This document shows positions 48,841 to 61,447 of a stretch of 64,000 nucleotides of DNA, in pieces; position 1 is the stretch's first letter, and the number at the start of each line of letters is the position of its first letter. Source of the DNA: Portulaca oleracea. Taxonomy: Eukaryota; Streptophyta; Magnoliopsida; Caryophyllales; Portulacaceae. The translations under genes and the position numbers were made by a program. The notes below the pieces were generated by a model that saw only the letters and a list, made by a program, of their open reading frames with translations, did not search any database and was not told where the DNA came from. The stretch lies in contig CM055876.1 of the NCBI GenBank assembly GCA_029582165.1, positions 24,590,317-24,654,316 on the forward strand, written 5' to 3'.

Positions 48841-48862
48841 TTTTTTTTTTTTTTTTTTTTTT
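48841..48862. repeat. Poly(T) run, 22 bases
   Basis: Uninterrupted T tract; on the minus strand it is an A run. Confidence 0.9.
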
Positions 48863-49319
48863 GTTCTTACAACTACAAATAAATTAGGATGCTTACAGAA
48901 GCAAAGAATTACTCCCAAAAATTGATCTTTTCTGGTGGTCTGACTCCTAAATAAGCCATAAAATCACACCCACAAATTGTTTTCCTTTTTTTCCTTTAGC
49001 TCTAACTGCAATGAGTAGTTCATAAGAGCCATAGTATAATACCAATACATAAATTTTCTTTCTCACTGTTAAAAACGATGAATTTCTCTTCGAATCAACC
49101 AGATTATATGAACATGCAAAAAAATTTCCCCAACAAAATAAAACCTCATTTTAATATTCCACTCCCACTGAAAATGTGCTAAAATTAGGACTTCAATTCT
49201 TCGTGAGGAATTCATCCTCTGAAATGCATGAATAAGATATTCTACACAATCACTAACCACATGCAAGAATTCCAAAAACATAGAAATGGCAAAAAATTAG
49301 TGTAGGGTTCAGTTTCTAA

Positions 49320-49560
49320 CCTCATTTGATTTTGATAATCGATTGACTCTCGAATGAAACAGATGACCGACGAGGATTGCAAGCAGGGAAGACAAAAAAA
49401 CTTCTGCAATTGAACTTCAATGGCAGATCGATCTTCAACGATTTGCAGAAAGAGAGAGAGGAAGAGGTGGAATGATTTGTAGGAGAAATGATGTGAATGA
49501 TTAGGGCAAGAAATCAAAACACATAAAAAAAATGACATAATCAAGGGCATAAATGAAAAT
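49320..49560 (-). other. 5' UTR-like exon fragment
   Basis: The minus strand is a pyrimidine-rich leader with CTCTCTCTTTCTGC and then GATCGATCTGCCATTGAAGT, ending AATGAG followed by GTTAG. It looks like a non-coding first exon with a splice donor, lying upstream of the ABCC fragment. No coding match was recognised. Confidence 0.35.
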
Positions 49561-49756
49561 CACTATTTGTGACATACTTTAGAATTAGGTGCTTTTAGGT
49601 AGGATGGTAGATTACAAATTACAAATGAAGTTTCAAAAAGTAGGAATTTTATATGATGTGGAAGAGTGGTCCCCCACCAAAATTTCAAAATTTGGAATGA
49701 GCATTGCACATGCTCTTACCATTCGTATAGACACATAGTTAAACTAACCTAAAATA

Positions 49757-49892
49757 CCTTTAAATTATTAAACTGGCCCAAAAAAGAATTTTTTTTTCTT
49801 TTTTATTTTAAAAATCACCCTCTTTGAAACATTGTTCAAATACTAATTATTCTTCATGATGTGCAAACAACAGGAAGTGAGCCAAAAATCAC
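49757..49892. repeat. Direct repeat R2 (about 125 bp)
   Basis: Partner of R1. It lies about 30 bases right of GAGCATTGCACATGCTCTTA (49704-49723), which is similar, inverted, to TTAGAGCATGGGCAGC at 45068-45083. Confidence 0.65.
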
Positions 49893-50649
49893 AATTCGCA
49901 CATAATTATACCAAATATATTATTACGATAGATATTGCCAAAGGCAAAATACATTGAAGTTCTAGACCAAAAAAGAAGCGGATGCAAGATGACCATAGAG
50001 ATAAGATTACCAACACAGGAAAATGACGTTGGTGAAATTTCGAAAAAAAATGGAGCTCAACAAATGATTGCAATGAAAGCAATTAACTTTTGAGAACATT
50101 GTACAAATTTAAAGTTGAGCTTGTCAATTCTTTTGACATGCAATATTGAAATGACGCATTTCAAATAACACAGCGCGGACTGAATATGTGAGCCCAATAT
50201 ATATAACTTGAATTTCTTAAGCAAAAATAAACATAATTAAAAGATTATCAATTATGAAAAAATATTTGGTTTTTCCCTTCGATAAATATTATAGTGTGAC
50301 GTAAAGTGACATAAATACATTACGTACCATATATGTTACACATTAATGTAGTTTTCTTCAATATCCTTACACAATGAGTATCATTCCTTCAACCTGATAT
50401 TAAAGAATGACATAAAAATTATACTTGCAATTAAATCCAAAAATAACAAGGAATGCACAATAATCACACATCGCACGGACATAAAAACTGGTTATAAGGT
50501 ATTCATCAGTAATATGATGCATTGGCTATACAACCGCCTAACTTGTTAAACGCTAATTTCGTGGCATCTCAATCAAGATTATTTGGCAAATCTTAAATCA
50601 AGGTGTATTGATAAAAAAATTTAACATCTTGTAGCTCTTTTTTTTCCAG
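49893..50649. other. Intergenic, no gene seen
   Basis: AT-rich sequence without recognisable coding or repeat structure. Confidence 0.4.
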
Positions 50650-51624
50650 CCATGGTGATAGCAAACAAAATTAAAGTTACATACAACCATTACGCCTTAC
50701 TTTGGTGGCAAGGTCATGGGCTAATTTGACACTAGACCTAGGCACTTTGACAATAACTAAAGACTTAAAAGTAACAAAAAGTTGTTGATAATGCCCGACT
50801 AGCTGTCGGATTTGCCTCGACGTTCCTGAAGGTCGTCGCAACGAATCAATGACCTATTGTGAATCAGTTCAAATGAAAATACTATCCCGACTTTTACCCT
50901 TGGCAAAGTCTGTAGTTGCCTCCACAACAATCAGCACAGCCACCAACGGGTCCCTTGCAAGTCAACTCCAAGCCACAGTGTCCACATCACTATTTTTGGA
51001 TAAACACACCCACACAGCACCGACTCTACACGACTTTTTTCGGACACCATCAGTCGCAAAAAAAAAAAAAAAAACTCTTTTTATCCTAGGTAGACAATCC
51101 CAACTTCCAACAAAACTCTTTGGCCAACATTCTCTTAGGTTTCTTGGAAGTAGATTTCCTTCGAGTTTGTAAGGTTTCACCTTTTTGCCACAAAGTCATC
51201 ACCTTGTTAATACATTGTGGGAAGTTTTCTCATTACGAGCTTTCTAGAGCGCCCAAACAATTGTAATAAATAGTTTGAGCTTTCCTAGATACTTTCGATC
51301 TTGTTTAAATAAAAACAGGAATCAATTCAAAAATCAATCAAAATTGGAACACAAAAGACTAGTACTAATTCTCCAAATAGATGGATGAGGGTCTCCTCTT
51401 TACTCTCATTATAGAGAGTGCAGCTGCCAGGCCCTCCATTCCCTTGATCTTCATATTATGGCCCAAAGGGAGTGCATCCGAACACAACACCAAAGAAAAA
51501 TCTTTCATTTAGGGGGAACCTTCACTTTCTGCAACAATCTCCAAAAACTATGAGTATTCTTAGCATGATCGTAAGATTCCAAGGGTTTAATATAGGCACA
51601 TAACAAGATTTAACTAAGAAAACT
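50650..51624 (-). pseudogene. LINE fragment: zf-RVT and RNase H, cut by the gypsy insertion
   Basis: From the right end, the minus strand reads HAKNTHSFWRLLQKVKVPP and FLWCC, then KEETLIHLFGE from the zinc-binding region. RNase H follows (DPLVAVLIVVEATTDFAKGK, TDSQ.VIDSLRR), ending KVPRSSVKLAHDLATKVRR. There are many stops and frame changes. The LTR of the large gypsy element begins at 51625 within this fragment, so the LINE was there first. The rest should lie beyond the gypsy element, outside the window. Confidence 0.7.
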
Positions 51625-54600
51625 TGTAAAACCCCGGAAAATACCAGTAAAAATACCGTTAAGATGATAAAAACATGACTTTATTCATTATATGCTTACC
51701 TGTTGATCACACGGAGCTTTTAGGACCGCGAGTGTTTTCGCAATAATTTTTAGAGTTCTAAAAATATCAGTTAGGAATTTTTGGGATATCGGGTGGAAAA
51801 TCTTTTATCAATTGTGAGAATTATTTTATCTGTTTATTTGGGATTTTGCTGAAATGAATTAATGGATATACATTATATTTTTTTTCCTTTATTTTTGGGT
51901 GTTTTATGATGTCAATGAGGGTGACATCACCCACAAAATTCATCAGATTTTGTTTGTTGTGGTAACCGATTCTGAAATTTTTTGGACGCAAATCACCCAC
52001 TACCTGGGTATACAAATTCTGCCACCCACTCCCTGCTTGACACGTGTCCCTTCACTCTCTCTCTCTCTCTCTCTCTTTCCTCACTGTTTTAGTACATATT
52101 GTGCTGATGCCCGACGCCTCCCAGCCACACCACCACCTCGCACCATCTTCATCCACCACCGACCACCGCCCTCACGGCACCACGACCCCGCGCCACCTCC
52201 GTTTTCCCTCCGGCCACCGCACCTCAGGACTGCCGCCTAGAACACCTCGAACCACCACCACCCAAACTCCTTGAGTTGCCCTAACCGTGATCTCCAACCA
52301 CCGCAGCGCCACCTCTCGCCACCACCGCACCACTGACACTCCTAAGCTGCCACCAGGACCCCGACAACGCCCCAACCACCGGCGACGACCGACCCAGCCC
52401 CGACGAAGGTGAAGTCGACCTCGGTTTTCTTTTAAGGCTGCTGCTGCTGTCCCGTTGCTTCCACCGACGACCACGACCACGGGACTTGTGCCGCGTGCGC
52501 CGCCACCTAGTCGGACTCCGACCGCCCCGAGCACCACCCCGGCCCACCTCTTCTAGCTTGGACCCATTGTTTGTGCCCTAAAACCCCCTTTCTCTCTCTA
52601 TATTTTTTTTGTTAGCATGAGTTATTGTTTTGGGTTAGTTCACATGTATTAAGAGTTGTTTAATGATGGTATTATGGAAGATTACATGAATGTATTAGAA
52701 CTTGATGTTTGGGAGTGGTTTAAGGGGTATATATATATGTAGGGTTAATGTATTCATGTTACTATATTACTAATGTTTTACTAGAATAGATAAACTTGTG
52801 TTTATATTGTTAATAATTGATAAAATACATGTTAGAATTTTAAGTGTAATATTAGGGTGTGATTAGTTTAATTTTTTACAAGTTACTACTCCTAGTTTAA
52901 ATGTTTGGGTGTGATATCTTGATGCTTGTATCTATGTTTACATCTCATGAATATTAATGTATTAATGTTAAGTTAAGTAGTGTACAATATCTTGTTATAT
53001 TATATGATAGTTTTCTTTCAAGAATTTTATCCTTTTCGATAACAATACTTAGTTATTAATTTTCCATATTACCTAGTAACATTATTATTTTCCTAATGTT
53101 TAAAACATGTCATTATTATTATCTATATTGTTGGTTAATTACTATGTATGTAATATTTTGAAGTATAATATTTGATGGTTTTGATTTAAAAAGTATTTTG
53201 GAAAATAATAATAGTAGGTCTTGATTTTATGTATTTAAAAAGTTATTACTATTGCGTAAATATTAAGTTAAATATATGTTATTAGGCCCTTGGTAAGGTT
53301 TGAACTTTATATTTGAAGTATTACTATTAGATCCCAACATTATTTTATTACATATGATTTTGCTAAATTTATTGTTACTTTGGAAGTCAATATTACAAAG
53401 TAATTTTTTTTAAAGTAAGTTAATATGAAATCTTACTAAGTAATACTTTTATTGTTTTTTTTTGGTGGAAAGTTTAATATTATTACTATATGGAAACTTG
53501 TTTATGACTGAGAGATTATTAGGTTATATTACTTGCTTTTACGAAATTATATACTAGAAGAGTCCTTTGTTTTTCAAACTTATTATATAGTGATAAGTGT
53601 GTGTGGACTTGAAGTTCTATGCCTTGGCATGTATATTTATTTTGTCACATGTGAAGTATTTGTAAGGTTGTCTCATAAGACCTAGAAACAAGTTAGGAAC
53701 CCTAAGTATGTGTTGTAACTAATTAAATGTGATAATAGTGGCCTTTTGAGGTGAAAAGCATGGCTAGTGGCATTATGGTAAATATAGTGAATAGTGCCAT
53801 GCAAGAAAATAAAATAAGGTTCTTTAGTCATGCTGTTAAGAAATCGTTAGAGTATGCGTTAATTATAGAATCTTTTACTAGGTTGAGCGAGGATTCCGAA
53901 TTAGAGCTCCGTGTCTCTTTTGTTGGACGAAGTTGAGTTGCAGGTAATACTATATCCTATTCCCTGTGAATGCCCTTAAACGTTTTATATAATATGCATT
54001 CCCCAAAGGGACCTTATTAAAGTGTTAAAATTGTTTTGTTGAGATGTTATCGTTATTTGAGATTTAAGTTTATGATGGTTTTGGTACTGTTTTGGAATGA
54101 GCTCGTTTGATGGTTTTCCATTAAGAGTTTGTGGAAAGTTGGTATGACATGAAAGGAATTGGATCTTGATAACCGGACCTAACTAACGGATACGAGTTAA
54201 AAAGCGGGTTCGGGCAGTCTTCCCTTAGACCAGGTGGAACCTGTGAGGGGGACTGTCAAGAGACCAGGTGATGCCTGGTAATGTGGATGTGAGTTAGGCG
54301 CTGATCAGTCGAATAGGAATATTTATGCGAGTCTGTGGGACTCCGAAAGAAAGGAAAGAAAGAAAAGAAAAGAAAAGAAACGAGTTATGCGCTGATCAGT
54401 CGAATGATGTTGTTTATGCGAGTCCGTGGGACTCCGAATCATGTTCCGCGAGTCTTTGACTCCGAGGGGTAGTGTGGAAACTCCGCCCGCTATTAAAAGT
54501 TGATGGAAAAAAATTATTATATTGTTTTCCCCAAGATTTCGAATTGTAACCCCTCCCCTATAAAATGTGTTCAAATGTTTACGCAAATGTTTATAAATGC

Positions 54601-54938
54601 GTAGGAGTAGTATTGCTGAGGTTTCCCCCCTCATTTGTGAAATGTTTTGTTTTCAGGTACGGATCAGTGACTTGGGGACAAAAAGGGGCGTAGAAGTGAG
54701 GAAGTGAAGTTAGATGAGTCAAGAATAATTTTTAGTATTTGTTTAAGTAAAGTTAGTGTTGAGACCTTGTTTTAGATTGTGGAACAATTAGTTAACTTTT
54801 GTTAGAACCTTTCACTTGCCTTGTATCTCGAAAGAGATACAAGAACGCCTTGATCAATAATAAGTTGAGAACCTTCTGCTGCTAATTAATATTTGACTTT
54901 GATCGATATGATTGATTTAAATTTTCCAGGGCGTTACA
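51625..54938 (+). repeat. 5' LTR (3314 bp)
   Basis: Starts TGTAAAACCCCGG and ends GGGCGTTACA just before the primer site. Contains a (CT)n tract at 52049-52076, a very GC-rich segment at 52100-52550, an AT-rich middle, and at about 54298-54470 two copies of a unit (GCGCTGATCAGTCGAAT, then TTATGCGAGTC.GTGGGACT). Confidence 0.92.
53760..53936 (+). other. Short open frame in the 5' LTR, conserved in the 3' LTR
   Basis: A 58-residue frame from an ATG (MASGIMVNIVNSAMQENKIR) is identical in both LTRs (63122-63298). It follows a TTTTGAGGTGAAAAG donor-like site. No family was recognised. Identity between young LTRs is expected and does not prove coding. Confidence 0.3.
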
Positions 54939-54941
54939 GAA

Positions 54942-54953
54942 TGGTATCAGAGC
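54942..54953 (+). other. Primer binding site, initiator tRNA-Met type
   Basis: TGGTATCAGAGC lies three bases after the LTR end, the standard priming site for minus-strand synthesis in plant gypsy and copia elements. Confidence 0.92.
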
Positions 54954-55109
54954 TCTGGGTTGCGACCTGGTAGCTCTTAGGAGTCTATAGGGTTACCTTT
55001 AGACCTTAGGAAGCTACCCTCGGAGTGTTGAGTGTAGGTGGGATGGGTCGAGTCAGTTTTTCATTATGTTTCGCTCTTTTGAAACTCACAATTGTTGTTT
55101 TAGCAGGGC

Positions 55110-55674
55110 ATGGACCCCGAGTTACGTCATAGTTTCCACATCGATGATGACATGTTCCACATTGGGTTTTGGAGGGAGGACGAAGAGCTTCTCGCCGATT
55201 ACGTGGATCGTATTATACCTGATTTCGATTTGCATCTGGAGGTGCCCATGCACACCACATGCCTGAGGCATGAGGGGAGTATGGTCAACCTCCTGCTGAT
55301 GACGATGACCAGCGACACCAAATGGGGTTACCGTGCATCACAGCTACTACAGCCTATCCCCCCAGCCGATCCAGAGGCACCTTGGCTGCATGGATCGTGC
55401 GGACGGGTGCCGGCGACTCCGACTATCCTCACTCTGGTCCAGACCATGGTGGAGGCCTCTCCGGCCGACCTCATGGATGTGGACCTCAGCGAGGCCCCGC
55501 CTTCCGATCTGAGCGATGACGAGGATTCGGAAGAGGAACTGAAGCCTGTCAAAGATCCCGAGGAGGATCTGGTGGAGATTTCGAGTGGGAGACTCTGACT
55601 TTGGAGGAGAGTCGGACGACCCGAGTTGGATTCCGGAGGCCGAGAGGAGAGTTAGGAGACGCCACGAGATCTAG
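55110..55674 (+). pseudogene. Extra reading frame between primer site and gag (unknown product)
   Basis: An ATG at 55110 opens 162 residues to 55598 (MDPELRHSFHIDDDMFHIGF). It is rich in Asp/Glu toward the end (DLSDDEDSEEELKPVKDPEE). In another frame the composition continues as GESDDPSWIPEAERRVRRRH up to a stop at 55672-55674, so a frameshift near 55588 may have cut the original. A pyrimidine stretch and TTTTAGCAG just upstream of the ATG look like a splice acceptor. It is not gag, which starts at 56189. Function unknown; acidic then Arg-rich. Confidence 0.5.
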
Positions 55675-56188
55675 TTTTACGAGATTCCCTTCCCCATGTT
55701 TTGTGTATAACTTGAGAGATTACGGTTTTATGTTCGCTACTTTATCGCATGTTGGTACGTAGGAATCTGTTTGTAGCAAGAGTATCATATGTGGTAGAAT
55801 GTTATGTTATGAATGCTATGTTATGGATACTATGTTATGGCAGAGTAAAGAGTATGTTTTAATTATGATGAAGTAATATGATGAGTTGGCTTATCTTGTG
55901 AAGTATGCTGGCTATGGTATGAGGTGTATGAAAGAAAAGGAACGAGGTGTGGAAAGTATAAATGTCATGAAATGATTTTCTTTTCTTTCTTTTTGTTCAT
56001 TATAGTTTTGGAAATTGTTGGTCATTTATCAAGGTAATGGAATACGATAATTTGGTTTATAAGTGCTTATGTATATGTGATTTTGTATAGGGTGAAATGA
56101 GTTTATATCATGGCATTACAAATTACTTGAAAAGAAGGACTAACTCATAGTTGTGTTATGATTGACTGATTAGAAATCTTACAAAAGA

Positions 56189-57840
56189 ATGGTCGAAGTT
56201 AACAGAAAAGGGCCTCAGGGAACACCTTCACCATCAGTTCCGCCTGCAGCGGAGCTAAGGCAGCGATATGCACCTTTTTATGAAATTGCGGCACAGTCAG
56301 CGCAAGGTGCGACACCATCTGAACAGGAGGGTACCCCTACCTCGGGGCCTGATTTAACCCAATTGATGATAATGGAAATAATGGCTCGGCAATCCGAGCA
56401 GATCCAATTGATGTCAAGTCAACAAAAGGAAGGTGGGTCTTCACTTTTTCGGGAGTTTAACAACTTAAACCCCCCATCATACAACGGGGTAGCTGATCCC
56501 AAGATCTTTGAGGAATGGGTAAGGGATGTTGAGAAAATATTCGAGGCAATCCAGTTGTCCCGAGAATGTAAAGGTGAACTGCGACTTACCATCTTAAGGG
56601 AGAAGCTGATTTGTGGTGGATGGGTATGAAGGAAAGGCAAACTGAACCTGGCTTTGGTTGGGAGCGCTTTAAAGAAATGATGAAGAATCGGTTCTACCCT
56701 ATGGCTCTCCAAAAAGCCAAGGAGAAGGAATTTCTGGAACTTCAACAAGGGGGAGATACAGTTCTGCAATATGCTTCCAAGTTCATGGAATTATCGAGGT
56801 TTGCACCAATCTATATTGCGAATGAGAAGCTGAAGATGAACAGGTTTGAGGATGGGTTGAACTACAATATACAAGAAAAGTTGTCCATATGCACTTTCGC
56901 CTCCTATCAGGATATGTTGGAGGTGGCTGCCAATGTCGAACGTGTGCTAAGTAATCGGACAACACAACTGGTGAAACAGGTCGACAAAAGGAAGGAACCC
57001 CTTCGTTTTGTCCCTCAACCACCACCTCCTTTCAAGAGGTTCAGGCCCAATGTGTGGCAAGGTAATCAGGGACGACCCCAACAACCTGGTGCAGTAAACT
57101 GTAGGGCTTGTGGTAGGCCCGGGCATTTTGCAAGAGATTGCCGGAATCCAACCAGAGTGGTCTGCTATCGCTGTGGCAGTTCAAATCACATTGTGAGAAA
57201 CTGTCCCCATCCGGCTGAAGGGGGATCCAATTTTATGGGTGGTGCTAATCGAGGAACTCTACCACCAAACCACCAGCGCAGGATTGAATATCCGGTGAAT
57301 CAGGGAAGGCTTCGCCCAAATCCTGGAGGCTATAATGGCAATCGGGGCAACCCAATTAGATCACTTCCACCGCCACCACCTCGACAACCGCAGGCCCCGC
57401 GCAATACTAGAGGAAGGGTTTATGTAATGAAAAGAGAGGAAACTGAGAACAATGCCGATGTTGTTACTGGTACTTTTCTTTTGTGCTCTTATCATGTTTT
57501 TGTGTTGTTTGATTCTGGTGCTAGTCATTCTTTTATATCACCTGCGATTGTGGAAAAAGCTAAATTAGTATCATCTGAAGAAAAAGAAACTATGGTGGTA
57601 TCTTTACCAACGGGAGTGGCAGTGCAATGTGGGATGCTATATAAAAAATGTCCAATAGTGATAGGCGATCAAGAGTTCGATGCTGACTTACACCAATTTG
57701 AGTTAATGGAATTCGATGTGATTCTTGGAATGGATTGGTTGGCTAAATATCAAGCGCAGATCGATTGCCGGAAGCAGAAGGTGACTTTGAAGAGTCCAAA
57801 TGGAAGGAAGGTGGTGCACTACAACAAACAACCTCGCTAG
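56189..57840 (+). pseudogene. Gypsy gag and protease, frameshifted
   Basis: Gag starts at 56189 and reads to about 56600. The frame then changes, and the rest of gag runs from 56611. Gag landmarks are PPSYNGVADPKIFEEW, RFYPMALQKAKEKEFLEL and two CCHC knuckles (CRACGRPGHFARDC and CYRCGSSNHIVRNC). Protease follows with the active-site triad DSGASHSFI at about 57511 and ILGMDWL. The frame ends at a TAG (57838-57840). Gag forms the capsid and protease matures it. Breaks make this copy unable to produce the full polyprotein. Confidence 0.85.
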
Positions 57841-57843
57841 GGA

Positions 57844-60345
57844 GTGAGAATTATTTCCGCAGTAAAAGCTCATAAGATGATGGGACAAGGATGTGAAGGA
57901 TTTCTATACAATGTGGTGAACACTAAAGCTGAGAAAGCTCCTCTTGAAATTATTCCGGTGGTACAAGAGTACGTAGATGTATTTCCTGAAGAAATTCTGG
58001 GGATGCCGTCGCAAAGGGAAGTGGATTTCTGTATCGATTTGGAACCTGGGGCTACTCCAATATCTAAGGCTCCGTATCGAATGGCCCCTGCGGAACTCAA
58101 AGAACTCAAAAAACAATTAGATGAGTTGTTAGAGAAGGGATATATAAGACCAAGTACCTCTCCATGGGGTGCGCCAGTGTTATTTGTGAAGAAGAAAGAT
58201 GGTAGTCTGAGGTTGTGCATTGACTACCGGGAGCTGAACAAGATTACGGTCAAGAACCGTTACCCGCTACCACGCATTGATGATCTGTTCGACCAATTGA
58301 AGGGAGCTGCAGTCTTTAGCAAGATCGACCTGAGATCGGGTTATCACCAGTTGAGAATTCGGGAAGAAGATATTACCAAAACTGCTTTTCGGACCCGATA
58401 TGGTCACTATGAGTTTGTGGTTATGCCCTTTGGTCTCACAAACGCTCCAGCCGCTTTTATGGATTTGATGAATTGAGTATTCAAACTCTTCTTGGATAAG
58501 TTTGTAGTGGTTTTTATAGACGACATCTTAATCTATTCAAGGACACAGGAGGATCATGCGCAACACTTGCGAAGGGTGTTGGAAACTTTGCGGGTAAACG
58601 AGTTATACGCGAAGTTTTCCAAGTGTGAGTTTTAGTTAGAAAAAGTGGCTTTTCTGGGACATATTGTTTCAAAGAATGGAGTTGCAGTGGACCCACAGAA
58701 GGTAGAATCTGTTAGTAAGTGGCCGACACCGAAGAATGCTACAGAAGTAAGGAGTTTTCTGGGTTTGGCTGGGTACTATCGGAAGTTTGTTCAAGACTTC
58801 TCTAAAATTGCAACACCTCTCACCAATCTGACTAGGAAGTCTGTGAAGTTTTTATGGTCGGACAAATGTGAGAAAGCCTTTCAGGAGTTGAAGCAAAGAC
58901 TCACCACGGCACCTATTCTTACCTTGCCTCAAGGAAAGGAAGGTTTTGTTATCTATAGTGATGCGTCACATGGTGGGTTGGGATGTGTTCTCATGCAAAA
59001 TGGAAAAGTAATCGCCTATGCTTCAAGACAGTTGAAGACTCATGAGAAAAATTATCCTACTCATGACCTGGAGTTGGCAGCAGTGGTATTTGCTCTCAAG
59101 ATCTGGAGGCACTATCTTTATGGAGTACATTGCGAAATTTTTACTGATCACCAAAGCTTGAAGTACCTTTTCTCTCAAAAAGAGTTAAACCTTCGACAAA
59201 CAAGATGGTTAGAATTCCTAAAGGATTATGATGTGAACTTTCAATATCATCCCGGGAAGGCGAATGTGGTAGCCGATGCTTTGAGTCGAAGACCCTACCC
59301 TGAGGTGAACCATTTGGTAGCTTTACCACTGCAGTTATGCGAAGAATTCAGGAGATTAGAGCTTAATGTAAAGGTTCCGGGAAAGGATGCGGTATTGAAC
59401 GCCATGGACATCCGTCCGACTCTTCTAGAGGAAATTAAAAATTCTCAGGAGTTAGACTTGCAGTTGGTGAAGATAAGAGAAGAAGCAACCCAAGGGAAAG
59501 CACCTGGTTTTGTGATACATGAAGATGGGACTTTGAGGTTCCATAACCGAGTATGTGTACCAAATATAGAGGATCTAAAGAAAAGAATTTTGGATGAAGG
59601 ACATAACACGCCATACTCAGTGCATCCAGGAGGGAATAAACTTTACAAGGATCTCAAGCAAACCTTTTGGTGGAGCAATATGAAGCAGGAAGTAGCTGAG
59701 TACGTATCTCGATGCCTGACCTGTCAGCGGGTCAAGGTTGAACACCAAAGACCAGCAGGGCTGTTGCATCCATTAGAAATTCCGGAGTGGAAATGGGACT
59801 CAATATCTATGGACTTCGTGATTGGTCTTCCGAGGACCAGAAGGAAGAACAATGCCATCTGGGTGATCGTAGATCGATTAACCAAGTCTGCTCACTTCCT
59901 GGCCATGGCCAACACCTGGACGTTGGATCAATTGGCCCAAGCATATGTTAGAGAAATAGTGAGACTACATGGAGTCCCCAGTTCTATCGTGTCAGACAGA
60001 GATACCAGGTTTCAATCAGGTTTCTGGAAGAAGTTACAAGAGGCTTTTGGTACTAAGCTAAATTTCAGCACCGCTTTCCATCCAGCTACTGATGGGCAAA
60101 CAGAAAGAACGATTCAGACTTTGGAAGACATGTTGAGAGCGTGTGCCTTAGATTTTAAAGAATCATGGGATGACGAGCTAACCTTGATTGAGTTCTCCTA
60201 CAACAATAGCTTCCATGCTAGTATTGGGATGTCACCGTTTGAGGCATTATATGGGAGGAGATGTAGAACCCCATTGTGTTGGCAAGACATTGATGAAGCT
60301 CTTACTATTGGTCCGGAATTGATCCAACACACAACCCAAAGGTAA
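57844..60345 (+). pseudogene. Gypsy pol: RT, RNase H, integrase core, with two internal stops
   Basis: The frame continues that of gag after the stop at 57838. RT motifs are [47 protein letters not shown] and FIDDILIYS. RNase H reads [13 protein letters not shown] and ends [18 protein letters not shown]. Integrase has the HHCC zinc finger (CLTCQRVK) and catalytic core ([39 protein letters not shown]). Stops fall at 58474-58476 (TGA) and 58633-58635 (TAG), and the frame ends at 60343-60345. It would copy and integrate the element if intact; this copy is not. Confidence 0.88.
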
Positions 60346-60846
60346 GGATCATTCAGATAGAATGAGGACGCACAAAGTCGATGAAGAGTTACGCCGATCG
60401 AAGTTGAAGAACTTTAGAGTTTGAAGTGGGAGATTATGTGTTCTTACGGGTATCTCCTACAAAAGGCATCATGAGATTTGGACAATCAGGAAAATTGACT
60501 CCAAGGTACATTGGGCCATACCCCATTTTTGGAGCGCGTAGGAGAATTGGCTTACAAATTGGAGTTACCAGGGGATCTACCTCGAGTACACAACGTCTTC
60601 CATGTTTCGCAGCTGTGGAAATATGTTGCAGATCCTTCGCATGTGATTGAACCAATCTTGCGGTTAAGGGAAGATCTGACCTACGAGGAACAACCGGTTG
60701 AGATTTTGGACCATAGGGAGAAGCAATTGCGCAGGAAGACTGTTCCACTAGTCAAGGTATTGTGGGCGAATCATACCACAACGGAGGCAACTTGGGAAAC
60801 CGAAGAAGAAATGCGCACAAAATACCCTCATCTTTTCAGCAGTTAA
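60346..60846 (+). pseudogene. Integrase C-terminus with chromodomain-like region, frameshifted
   Basis: 60426-60530 reads VGDYVFLRVSPTKGIMRFG and GKLTPRYIGPYPIF. The frame then shifts, and from about 60535 it reads GELAYKLELPGDLPRVHNVF followed by HVSQLWKYVADPSHVIEP. The end (PVEILDHREKQLRRKTVPLV, WANHTTTEATWETEEEM) matches the chromodomain-like tail of plant chromoviruses, thought to guide integration to chromatin. Stop at 60844-60846. A frame change near 60345 also separates it from the integrase core. Confidence 0.8.
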
Positions 60847-60849
60847 GTA

Positions 60850-60976
60850 AGTTAAGTTTCGGGGACGAAACTTCTTTAAGTGGGGAATGATGTGAAACCC
60901 CGAGTTTTTATGAATAACTGCATGGGTAGTGGTAAGTTTAAGTTTCGAGGACGAAACTTCTTTAAGTGGGGAGTGA
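60850..60976 (+). repeat. Tandemly duplicated polypurine-tract region
   Basis: AAGTTTCGGGGACGAAACTT then CTTTAAGTGGGGAATGATGT occurs at 60855-60890 and again, with a few changes, at 60941-60978. After the first copy comes TGTGAAACCCCGAG, which looks like a diverged LTR start. After the second the real LTR begins. A false LTR start therefore lies about 90 bases before the functional one. Confidence 0.75.
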
Positions 60977-61399
60977 TGTAAAACCCCGGAAAATACCAGT
61001 AAAAATACCGCTAAGATGATAAAAACATGACTTTATTCATTATATGCTTACCTGTTGATCACACGGAGCTTTTAGGAACGCGAGTGTTTTCGCAATAATT
61101 TTTAGAGTTCTAAAAATATCAGTTAGGAATTTTTGGGATATAGGGTGGAAAATCTTTTATCAATTGTGAGAATTATTTTATCTGTTTATTTGGGATTTTG
61201 CTGAAATGAATTAATGGATATACATTATATTTTTTTCCTTTATTTTTGGGTGTTTTATGATGTCATTGAGGGTGACATCACCCACAAAATTCATCAGATT
61301 TTGTTTGTTGTGGTAACCGATTCTGAAATTTTTTGGACGCAAATCACCCACTACCTGGGTATACAAATTCTGCCACCCACTCCCTGCTTGACACGTGTC

Positions 61400-61447
<48 letters not shown>

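Noticed and set aside
52172..52547. Arg/Gly-rich minus-strand frames in the gypsy LTR
   Set aside because: By-product of GC-rich, stop-poor sequence; not conserved in frame in the other LTR because of indels.
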